A stretch of 5,047 nucleotides of DNA from Acidisarcina sp. (GTDB taxonomy: Bacteria; Acidobacteriota; Blastocatellia; Pyrinomonadales; Pyrinomonadaceae): positions 1-5,047 of the forward strand of contig JAJNPX010000374.1 of assembly GCA_021155145.1 (NCBI GenBank), read 5' to 3'. The notes below the pieces were generated by a model. It was not told the origin of the DNA. It worked only from the letters and a program-made list of their open reading frames with translations, and searched no databases. This document shows, in pieces, positions 1-5,047 of the stretch. Made by a program: the position numbers and the translations under genes. The first letter of the stretch is position 1, and each line of letters begins with the position of its first letter.

Positions 1-1972
1 ACTCGGCCCGTGTTATGTAGCTTGATCTGTCACTTGCGGCAAAAACGACCTTCGCCCGATCACCGGCTATCTGCGGCGGGCCCGATACGGAAACCGTCGG
101 CTGCGAGTTGTCGATCACAAACGATTCACTGACCCTTTCTCCGGTCAGGAATTTCCCCTCGGGATTCGATAGCGAGTCTTTTACGACCACCTTCACGACG
201 TAATTGCCATCTGCGAGCGAGAGCCCGTCAAGCGTGACGAAATTCTCTGAGAGGTTTTCCTTGACGAGTTTGAAGGCCGCCTCCGAACTCTCTTTGTAAT
301 AAACATCAAAGAGCAATTTGTCGCCGTTACGATCCTCTGCCGTCCATTGAAAGGCCCGGGCCCCGCGTTGATAGGCTCGCCGCGGCTGCTGCGGCGCGAT
401 GACAATGCCGAACGCCTGAGGATCCTGTCCCGAAAGGTCGATATTGGGATCTATCACTATTGGCGGGTTCGCCAGGAGCCCGACATTGGCCGGCAGAGGC
501 AGGAGAGACGTTATCTCGGGCCGGATATTCTGCGGTAGATATGCGAGGCTGACCTCACGAAGCGAAGCGTCAGATCCGCGGAGCTTGGCCCGCCATTGAA
601 TGTAGCGGGCGGCGGGGCTGAGCACCCTTCCTCTCTTCGATTCTGTGTTGACTGGCTGCCAGTTGCCCCACGTTTCATTTGGCGTGTCCGAGTTTCCGCT
701 GCGTGTCTCTATCTGCACCGGCCCGCTCGAAGCCCACCAGATATTTCCCCAGGTGGAGTGGCCTTTCGCATCCAGCACGGGCGATTCATAGGTCGGGTCT
801 GGTTCGCGTTCGGCACCGAAACGGAACAGTTTTCCCTGGTTGCTCGATGTCGCATAGAGGTGCTGGCCGAAGGTGAAGATCGTGGAGATCTGGCTAGCAT
901 CCGACTGCAGAACGAGACGTTCGCTGGCGTCGTTGTCGATGCTGTAAATGCGGCCGCGGTCCGACGTTCCGAGCAGAACGCCATTGCCCGTTCGGTGCGC
1001 GTAGAGTGCAAAACCAGTCACTGTCGCCGAAGACCAAAGGATGTCGTTTCCGCCGTCGGACAAGATCCGGTAAACGGCGCTCTTCGCCCCGGACAGATCG
1101 TAGCGGCTCTTTTGGGCCGGGGCCGGCTGTGCGGGGTTGGCGGGGGCGACGGTAACTGTGCGGCTCTCGGGCGTAGCCGAAGCCGACGGTTCCGAGCTCT
1201 TTGTGGCGGACGCGGATTCGCCAATAGCGAGCACGTAGACCGACCCATCGGGCCCGGCCACAAGTTCGTGGATCTCACGCAGCGGCGAGTCGAGCAACCC
1301 GAAAGGCCGTCCATCCGTCCCGAATTTCAATACAATCCCGTTCGGATCGGTGCCGGCGTATAGGTTCCCATCCTTGTCCGCGGCGAGCGAAATGATATGG
1401 GTCTCGCTCGTATCGAACATCAATGAGGCCGAGGCCTCGGCGTTTGCTCCACGCACGCGAAAGATCTTTCCACCCTCGCCGGTTCCCACGGCAAGCGAGC
1501 CATCATTCATTACCGCCAGAGCCCAAATATACTTCTCTTTCGGATCGAAATAGACCGCTGCCTTTCCGGCCGAGTCGATCTGATAGACCTTTCCGTCCGG
1601 AGAGGTCGCGGCAAAGAGCTGCCCTCCAGGTCCGATGGCGAGCGCCGATACATTTAGCTCGGCGAGGTCCGCAAAAATCGAACCACTCCCGTTCGATCCA
1701 AACTTATAGATCCGGCCGTCCGCCCCTGTGCCAAGAAAGACATTCCCGGAGCCATCGACGGCGGACGACCATATGTATGGCTGCTCGGTCTTATAGAGCT
1801 CGACAAGCCTGGGCGCGGGCGTGATCGTGCCGTTCCCGTCCACCGAAACGCTTCGAGCCTCGCCACGCATTACATCGGCCCTGGAGTTAATGGTCCAGAT
1901 CTCGGGCTGGGCGGCATTTGATGTGGAAACGAAGAATAGTATGGCAAATACGAAAAAGAGGGTGTGTTTCAT
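1..1972 (-). CDS. Secreted beta-propeller repeat protein, C-terminus beyond left edge (partial)
   Basis: The frame is open without a stop from the ATG at 1972 to the left edge, giving 657 visible residues. An in-frame TAA lies ten codons upstream, so this is the only ATG start; no convincing Shine-Dalgarno precedes it. Residues 1-20 (MKHTLFFVFAILFFVSTSNA) form a classical signal peptide with an AXA-like end, so the protein is exported. Repeats of about 26 residues with the pattern YIW.SAVD..GN.F.GTG.DGRIYKF follow at about 66-92, 107-133, 148-174, 192-218, 233-250, 299-346 and 361-386, consistent with a beta-propeller of about seven blades (NHL/WD40-like). A Pro/Ala/Ser-rich linker at about 251-292 separates the fifth and sixth repeats. 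Residues 395-480 look like a beta-sandwich segment and 540-625 like an Ig/fibronectin type III domain. No catalytic motif is visible, so the substrate or partner is unknown. The family resemblance is inferred from the repeats only; the open frame and signal peptide are seen directly. Confidence 0.85.
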   Translation of the reverse strand, partial: MKHTLFFVFAILFFVSTSNAAQPEIWTINSRADVMRGEARSVSVDGNGTITPAPRLVELYKTEQPYIWSSAVDGSGNVFLGTGADGRIYKFGSNGSGSIFADLAELNVSALAIGPGGQLFAATSPDGKVYQIDSAGKAAVYFDPKEKYIWALAVMNDGSLAVGTGEGGKIFRVRGANAEASASLMFDTSETHIISLAADKDGNLYAGTDPNGIVLKFGTDGRPFGLLDSPLREIHELVAGPDGSVYVLAIGESASATKSSEPSASATPESRTVTVAPANPAQPAPAQKSRYDLSGAKSAVYRILSDGGNDILWSSATVTGFALYAHRTGNGVLLGTSDRGRIYSIDNDASERLVLQSDASQISTIFTFGQHLYATSSNQGKLFRFGAEREPDPTYESPVLDAKGHSTWGNIWWASSGPVQIETRSGNSDTPNETWGNWQPVNTESKRGRVLSPAARYIQWRAKLRGSDASLREVSLAYLPQNIRPEITSLLPLPANVGLLANPPIVIDPNIDLSGQDPQAFGIVIAPQQPRRAYQRGARAFQWTAEDRNGDKLLFDVYYKESSEAAFKLVKENLSENFVTLDGLSLADGNYVVKVVVKDSLSNPEGKFLTGERVSESFVIDNSQPTVSVSGPPQIAGDRAKVVFAASDRSSYITRAE
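1097..1222 (-). other. Low-complexity Pro/Ala/Ser/Thr-rich linker inside the propeller protein
   Basis: This encodes residues 251-292 of the secreted protein. It begins with Ser/Ala/Thr-rich sequence (GESASATKSSEPSASATPES) and continues into Pro/Ala-rich sequence. It has none of the Gly-Asp-Gly repeat pattern on either side and is probably a disordered, surface-exposed loop or interdomain tether between propeller blades. Confidence 0.65.
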
Positions 1973-2003
1973 GTGCGATGAAGGCGAAAGTGAACTGCGT
2001 TAA

Positions 2004-2009
2004 ATCATA
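2004..2009 (-). promoter_or_regulatory. Possible -10 element for the propeller gene
   Basis: Read on the minus strand this is TATGAT, one mismatch from TATAAT, 31 bases upstream of the ATG at 1972. No good -35 is found at the expected spacing. It lies just after the terminator of the upstream gene, where a separate promoter would be needed. The call rests on one hexamer and is weak. Confidence 0.2.
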
Positions 2010-2021
2010 GAATATCCGATA

Positions 2022-2056
2022 GGAAAAAGACACCCGAACCGAGTGATCCGGGTGTC
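2022..2056 (-). terminator. Intrinsic terminator of ndh
   Basis: On the minus strand an 8-bp perfect stem GACACCCG / CGGGTGTC (2049-2056 with 2029-2036) encloses a 12-base loop and is followed directly by TTTTTCC. It starts about 30 bases past the ndh stop codon, the right position and direction to end ndh transcription. It also separates ndh from the propeller gene downstream on the same strand. Confidence 0.75.
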
Positions 2057-2086
2057 CGTTCGAGCCGAATGAGTTGTTCGTCGAAG

Positions 2087-3436
2087 TCAGGTTGCGGACC
2101 TCCCCGCTTTATTCCGTTCCGATCGTTCGTCGAGGATCTTCACGGCTTCTTCCCCCTCTAGGAATAAAAGCGCGTTTCTTAGTTCGGCCGCATCGCCGGT
2201 GATGAGCCGGGCGCTCCGTTCGCGGGTCAGGTATGCCCAGAACCACTCGAAGATCACGGCGAAGCGGTTTCGGAATCCGATGAGGAAAAAGACGTGGAGG
2301 AATAGCCAGAACATCCACGCGACAAAACCCGTGAGCTTCATCCCGAAGACATCCGCAATTGCTTTACTCCGTCCGATCGTCGCCATGGAGCCTTTATCGA
2401 CGTATTTGAATTTCGTTCGCGGCTTGCCCTTTATTTCCGCAAGGATGTTCTTTGCCGTCGCGGTTCCCATCTGCATCGCGGCTGGCGATACGCCGGGAAC
2501 GGGAGTGCCGTCTTCCTGCCTGATCGATGCCATATCGCCGATGACGAAAATATTCTTGTGATCCTTCAGGCTGAGGTCCGGTTCGACGAACACGCGTCCT
2601 GCCTTGTCGGTTTCGGCCACGAGCCGCGTTCCTAACGGTGATGCAGCCACGCCCGTAGCCCAAAGGACGACGTCGCATTCGATCCAATCTTCACCGACCT
2701 TAACCTTGCCGGGAGCGATATCGGTGACGAAACTGTTCAGACGGACCTCGACGCCGAGGTCTTCCAGCTGCTTCTTTGCGCTGTCGGTCAGGTCCGGTGT
2801 GAAGGTGCCGAGCACGCGGTCCGAGCCTTCGAAAAGAATGACCTTCGTCTTTCGGGTATCGATCTTCTTGAAATCTTTTGCGAGAGCTTGTCGGGCTATG
2901 TCGGCGATCGCTCCGGCGAGTTCTACACCTGTCGGGCCGCCGCCAACGACGACGAAGTTGAGCGGACGATGCTCGCCTTCGAGATATGCTTGGCGCTCGG
3001 CCAGTTCAAAGGCGAGAAGAATGCGCCGGCGCATCTCGACCGCGTCTTCGAGAGTCTTTAGGCCGGGAGCGGAAGTCTCCCAATCATTATGGCCGAAGTA
3101 AGAGTGGCGTGCACCTGCAGCCACGATGAGGTAGTCGTACTCGACCTTAGAGCCGTCCTCGAGTTTTACGGCGCTGTTCTCTTTATCGAAATCTGTCACT
3201 TCGCCGAGAAGAACATCAACATTCTTTGCGTCGTTAAGGATGCGTCGGAGAGGCTGGGCGATCTCGCCCGGGCTGAGCACGGACGTCGCCACCTGATAAA
3301 GAAGCGGCTGGAATACGTGGTGGTTCTTGCGGTCGATGAGCGTGACGCTGACGGGCTTGTTTGCCAACGCCGACGCGGCCCAAAGCCCGCCGAATCCGCC
3401 GCCAACAATTACTATTTTTGGATCGTCCCCCACCAT
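2087..3436 (-). CDS. ndh: Type II NADH:quinone oxidoreductase (NDH-2)
   Basis: The product is a complete 449-residue flavoprotein, normal length for bacterial NDH-2, which passes electrons from NADH to membrane quinone without pumping protons. The first Rossmann fold has GGGFGG at 12-17 (FAD) and an acidic D35 ending strand two, followed by the family signature NHHVFQPLLYQVAT at 38-51. The second Rossmann fold has GGGPTGVE at 165-172 (NADH). WATGV at 259-263 and VIGDMA at 298-303 supply the second FAD contact (D301). PGVSPAAMQMG at 315-325 corresponds to the quinone-site AxxxQ region. The C-terminus holds an aromatic amphipathic membrane-binding segment at about 372-404 (WLFLHVFFLIGFRNR), typical of NDH-2. 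The ATG at 3436 is supported because an in-frame TAG lies upstream and no other ATG lies between. The ribosome site is poor (GGAAG only three bases from ATG). A terminator follows the gene. The function is confidently assigned from family motifs; I cannot tell whether it is the main respiratory NADH dehydrogenase. Confidence 0.96.
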   Translation of the reverse strand: MVGDDPKIVIVGGGFGGLWAASALANKPVSVTLIDRKNHHVFQPLLYQVATSVLSPGEIAQPLRRILNDAKNVDVLLGEVTDFDKENSAVKLEDGSKVEYDYLIVAAGARHSYFGHNDWETSAPGLKTLEDAVEMRRRILLAFELAERQAYLEGEHRPLNFVVVGGGPTGVELAGAIADIARQALAKDFKKIDTRKTKVILFEGSDRVLGTFTPDLTDSAKKQLEDLGVEVRLNSFVTDIAPGKVKVGEDWIECDVVLWATGVAASPLGTRLVAETDKAGRVFVEPDLSLKDHKNIFVIGDMASIRQEDGTPVPGVSPAAMQMGTATAKNILAEIKGKPRTKFKYVDKGSMATIGRSKAIADVFGMKLTGFVAWMFWLFLHVFFLIGFRNRFAVIFEWFWAYLTRERSARLITGDAAELRNALLFLEGEEAVKILDERSERNKAGRSAT

Positions 3437-3466
3437 ATGCTTCCAGAATAGCTTATCCCATACTTC

Positions 3467-3476
3467 CTATAACGCG
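3467..3476. repeat. 10-bp direct repeat, left copy (CTATAACGCG)
   Basis: CTATAACGCG occurs here, 30 bases upstream of the ndh start codon, and again at 4804-4813, 15 bases upstream of the start codon of the ndh remnant. On the ndh strand it reads CGCGTTATAG and could hold a -10-like TTATAG. It may be a shared promoter block, part of a duplicated ndh 5' region, or a junction repeat of an inserted segment. Confidence 0.55.
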
Positions 3477-3516
3477 GAAATTCGACCTGAAATATGGAAG
3501 ATATACCGGAAAACCG

Positions 3517-3525
3517 TGGTATTAT
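3517..3525 (+). promoter_or_regulatory. Candidate extended -10 promoter of the ATPase gene
   Basis: TGGTATTAT fits an extended -10 (TGn followed by TATTAT, one mismatch from TATAAT). No matching -35 is seen, which extended -10 promoters can tolerate. Transcription would start near 3532, about 25 bases before the preferred ATG at 3557. The last three bases of the element overlap the left arm of the perfect inverted repeat, an arrangement expected for a repressor operator. This is an inference from motif position only. Confidence 0.35.
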
Positions 3526-3557
3526 GAAATCTCAGGACTTGAGCCTGAGATTTCATA
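3523..3557. repeat. Perfect 14-bp inverted repeat at the ATPase start (putative operator)
   Basis: The left arm TATGAAATCTCAGG (3523-3536) and right arm CCTGAGATTTCATA (3544-3557) are exact reverse complements, separated by the 7-base spacer ACTTGAG. The right arm ends on the first base of the ATG at 3557, and the left arm contains another in-frame ATG at 3524. Neither side has a T-run at the stem base, so it does not look like an intrinsic terminator. Position and symmetry suggest a binding site for a dimeric regulator, possibly autoregulatory, or an mRNA hairpin limiting access to the start codon. The palindrome is seen directly; the role is inferred. Confidence 0.85.
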
Positions 3558-4699
3558 TGAAAAGGTCTGCGTTCGAGAACAAGGCTAGAGAGGCGTTTTT
3601 GGTGACACCCGTGGTTGCGATCCTCGGTCCGAGACAATGCGGAAAGACCACTTTGGCAAAGATCTTCAGAGATCAAACTGGGGGCGAAGCACACCGTTTT
3701 GACCTTGAAGATCCCATCGATCTCGCTCGCTTGGAAAATCCACTCCTTACGCTCGAGAAACTGAGAGGTCTGATAATCATTGACGAGATTCAGCGGATGC
3801 CCGATTTCTTCCCGATTTTAAGGGTGTTGATCGATAAGAAATTACCGCAGAAATATCTGATCCTGGGAAGTGCGTCCGGAGAACTTGCTCGTCAATCATC
3901 GGAATCACTGGCGGGTCGGTTGAGTTACATCGAATTAACGCCGTTCGATCTATCCGAGGTTGGCACTGAGAACGCGGAAAAACACCTGATCCGGGGCGGA
4001 TTTCCGTTGTCATACTTGGCAGATAATGACGAACTTAGTTATAAGTGGCGTGAAAGCTATATCCGCACCTTTCTGGAACGAGACATTCCGGCCCTCGGTA
4101 TCAGGGTGTCCGGCTTGCAATTACGTCGATTCTGGATGATGCTGGCGCATTTTCATGGACAGATCGTCAATTTTTCTGACCTCGGCAGATCGCTCGACAT
4201 AAACGATACGACCGCCAGACGATACCTGGACATACTTACGGGTACGTTTATGATCCGCGAACTTTCACCATGGTATGAAAACATCGGTAAACGACAGATC
4301 AAACGTCCTAAGATCTATTTTCGCGACAGCGGCATTTTTCATTCACTTCTCGGTATACAAACGATCGAAGAACTTGAAAGTAACCCAAAACTTGGGGCCT
4401 CGTGGGAAGGCTACGCGCTTGAGGAGACGATCCGGTCCCTGGACGCTCGTCCCGAAGAGTGCTTCTTCTGGGGCATTCACCAACAGGCGGAATTGGATCT
4501 ATTGGTGTTGAAGGACGGGAAGAAAATGGGATTCGAGTTCAAATATAAGGATGCTCCGACACTTTCGCCATCGATGAGGCAAAGCAATGAGATCCTTTCT
4601 CTCGACAATTTAACCGTCGTCTATCCAGGCAAGAAGGAATACGAGTTAGCGGAGAACATTCGGGTCACGCCGCTGGCCGGTTTGATGAACGGCGATTAA
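3557..4699 (+). CDS. P-loop ATPase, AAA_14/DUF4143 type, with nuclease-like C-terminus
   Basis: The 380-residue product starts MKRSAFENKAREAFLVTPVV, the usual beginning of this family just before the P-loop. In-frame ATGs at 3494 and 3524 would add 21 or 11 residues, but those lie across the inverted repeat and do not look conserved. Walker A is GPRQCGKTT (24-32) and Walker B LIIIDE (72-77), followed by IQRMP. LILGSAS (101-107) is the sensor-1-like strand, and SLAGR (117-121) and ELTPFDLSE (126-134) are family hallmarks. ESYIRTFLERDIPAL (166-180) opens the DUF4143 part, and a winged-helix-like segment lies at about 203-236. E284, D314 and E327-x-K329 (in FEFKY) form a PD-(D/E)XK-like nuclease signature, so residues needed for catalysis appear present. 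Family members are widespread and patchily inherited singletons with poorly defined roles, so a specific function is not assigned. It is the only plus-strand gene, looks more AT-rich than ndh, and uses about six TTA leucine codons against about two in ndh, which fits horizontal acquisition. Confidence 0.9.
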   Translation: MKRSAFENKAREAFLVTPVVAILGPRQCGKTTLAKIFRDQTGGEAHRFDLEDPIDLARLENPLLTLEKLRGLIIIDEIQRMPDFFPILRVLIDKKLPQKYLILGSASGELARQSSESLAGRLSYIELTPFDLSEVGTENAEKHLIRGGFPLSYLADNDELSYKWRESYIRTFLERDIPALGIRVSGLQLRRFWMMLAHFHGQIVNFSDLGRSLDINDTTARRYLDILTGTFMIRELSPWYENIGKRQIKRPKIYFRDSGIFHSLLGIQTIEELESNPKLGASWEGYALEETIRSLDARPEECFFWGIHQQAELDLLVLKDGKKMGFEFKYKDAPTLSPSMRQSNEILSLDNLTVVYPGKKEYELAENIRVTPLAGLMNGD

Positions 4700-4788
4700 A
4701 CGCGATGCGAACCGCGGTGTGCTTGCCCACGCGGCCGACACCCTCCAAATCCACCGCCGATTATAACTACCCTGGGATCGTTTTTCAT
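4696..4788 (-). pseudogene. 5' remnant of a second ndh-like gene
   Basis: The frame from ATG at 4788 reads MKNDPRVVIIGGGFGG, then loses family sequence and stops at a TAA at 4696-4698. The intact ndh begins MVGDDPKIVIVGGGFGG, so 10 of the 14 residues from the third codon of the remnant onward are identical, including the whole FAD-binding glycine motif. After the motif the DNA still resembles ndh in patches (GGCCGCGT, then GGCAA..CA), but small deletions shift the frame. No homology is evident beyond about 4705. DNA differences in the matched part are largely synonymous or conservative, so this was once a functional gene that diverged under selection before being cut. The remnant stop overlaps the ATPase stop in TTAA. 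Alternatively it could be a small expressed 30-residue peptide, which seems unlikely. Confidence 0.75.
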
Positions 4789-4794
4789 TGGAAT

Positions 4795-4800
4795 ACCTCC
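4795..4800 (-). promoter_or_regulatory. Strong ribosome binding site of the ndh remnant
   Basis: Read on the minus strand this is GGAGGT, six bases before the ATG at 4788, close to an ideal Shine-Dalgarno. It supports the view that 4788 was a real gene start. It is clearly better than the site in front of the intact ndh. Confidence 0.65.
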
Positions 4801-4803
4801 AAT

Positions 4804-4813
4804 CTATAACGCG
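4804..4813. repeat. 10-bp direct repeat, right copy (CTATAACGCG)
   Basis: This is identical to 3467-3476 and lies upstream of the ndh remnant, just beyond its ribosome binding site. The match ends after 10 bases: the next base on the right differs, and on the left the sequences also diverge. The conserved position relative to two ndh starts makes pure chance less likely. Confidence 0.55.
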
Positions 4814-4846
4814 AGTTCTCTTAACTATCAGTTTCTAATCGAATGA

Positions 4847-5047
4847 TCAGATTTCACCAAAAACACTTTCAAGCTCGCCGTGCACGAATCTCAACGTTGC
4901 TATCTCGAATCCGCACCGTCGCGTCGACAAATGGCCATACGAAAGTGACCAATGTTCTTCGTTTCCCGTTCGAGAGATCGTATCGGGGAAGCCAACTGAG
5001 GTTATGAAATCTTTGAGTACGGTACCGTTACAATCAGGGTAGTCTTC
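4847..5047 (-). CDS. C-terminal end of an unrecognised protein (partial at right edge)
   Basis: One minus-strand frame is open from the right edge to a TGA at 4847, giving 66 residues; the other two minus-strand frames stop within the first 50 bases. The sequence ends GFEIATLRFVHGELESVFGEI, alternating like beta strands with a short turn, and contains two cysteines. The pattern recalls small lipoprotein or BamE-like folds, but I do not recognise the family and assign no function. The stop lies 58 bases before the ATG of the ndh remnant on the same strand, so the two may once have been cotranscribed. Its length is too short to exclude a chance open frame. Confidence 0.5.
   Translation of the reverse strand, partial: EDYPDCNGTVLKDFITSVGFPDTISRTGNEEHWSLSYGHLSTRRCGFEIATLRFVHGELESVFGEI

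Larger units (their letters stand above)
3467..4813. other. Possible inserted ATPase cassette bounded by CTATAACGCG and ndh 5' ends
   Basis: The segment carries the ATPase gene, its palindromic control region and the decayed ndh 5' end. It is bounded on both sides by CTATAACGCG. An ndh-type start reading leftwards lies just left of each repeat copy. No integrase, transposase or terminal inverted repeats are present. The limits are tentative: the true foreign part could be only about 3480 to 4700. The call is an inference from layout and composition. Confidence 0.3.

Noticed and set aside
596..1363. 255-codon plus-strand open frame
   Set aside because: It is antisense to the signal-peptide-bearing propeller frame. 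Its translation is rich in Arg, Gly and Pro with no domain pattern, typical of a GC-rich shadow.
2604..3101. 165-codon plus-strand open frame and other frames over ndh
   Set aside because: They are antisense or out-of-frame shadows of ndh, whose frame shows every expected family motif.
3523..3557. Inverted repeat read as a terminator or a transposon end
   Set aside because: No T-run follows the stem on either strand, and no matching inverted copy was found beyond the 3' end of the ATPase gene.
4710..4735. GC-rich imperfect hairpin after the ATPase stop
   Set aside because: The stem has a bulge and no T-run follows, so it is not convincing as a terminator. It lies within the region still resembling decayed ndh.
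3522..5012. 11-base direct repeat TTATGAAATCT at 3522-3532 and 5002-5012
   Set aside because: A few 11-mer matches are expected by chance within 5 kb, and the right copy lies inside a likely coding frame. It is not used as an element boundary.
1..5047. CRISPR array, tRNA, rRNA, riboswitch, transposase or integrase
   Set aside because: No regularly spaced repeats, cloverleaf or rRNA-like sequence, or recombinase motif was seen on either strand.

Overview
This is a bacterial chromosome window of moderately high GC. The organism is not identified directly. The long secreted beta-propeller protein with a C-terminal Ig/fibronectin-like part, next to a type II NADH dehydrogenase, resembles Acidobacteriota (Blastocatellia-like) genomes, but that is a weak guess from style and not a marker-gene call.

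Layout from left to right. (1) 1-1972, minus strand: a large exported protein that runs off the left edge (657 residues visible), with a signal peptide, beta-propeller repeats, a Pro/Ser/Ala-rich linker inside the propeller region, and Ig/FN3-like sequence at the visible C-terminal end. (2) 1973-2086: a short intergenic stretch with a good intrinsic terminator for the next gene. (3) 2087-3436, minus: a complete, canonical type II NADH:quinone oxidoreductase (ndh). (4) 3437-3556: a divergent intergenic region with a perfect 14-bp inverted repeat abutting the start codon of the next gene and overlapping a possible extended -10. (5) 3557-4699, plus: a single P-loop ATPase of the AAA_14/DUF4143 type with a C-terminal PD-(D/E)XK-like nuclease signature. 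(6) 4696-4788, minus: a short decayed 5' end of a second ndh-like gene that keeps a strong Shine-Dalgarno and the FAD-binding glycine motif. (7) 4847-5047, minus: the C-terminal end of an unrecognised protein that runs off the right edge.

The main point of interest is the architecture around the ATPase. It is the only plus-strand gene, and it lies between two same-direction ndh 5' ends, one intact on the left and one broken on the right. The same 10-bp sequence, CTATAACGCG, lies upstream of both ndh starts. This looks like an acquired ATPase cassette that landed at an ndh locus, either beside a displaced native ndh or inside a former ndh pair. The differences between the two ndh 5' ends are largely synonymous or conservative, so the remnant is probably an old paralog or a displaced homolog and not a fresh duplication. 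The ndh enzyme would feed NADH electrons to the quinone pool. The ATPase has no obvious metabolic link to it. No CRISPR array, tRNA, rRNA, transposase or integrase was seen.
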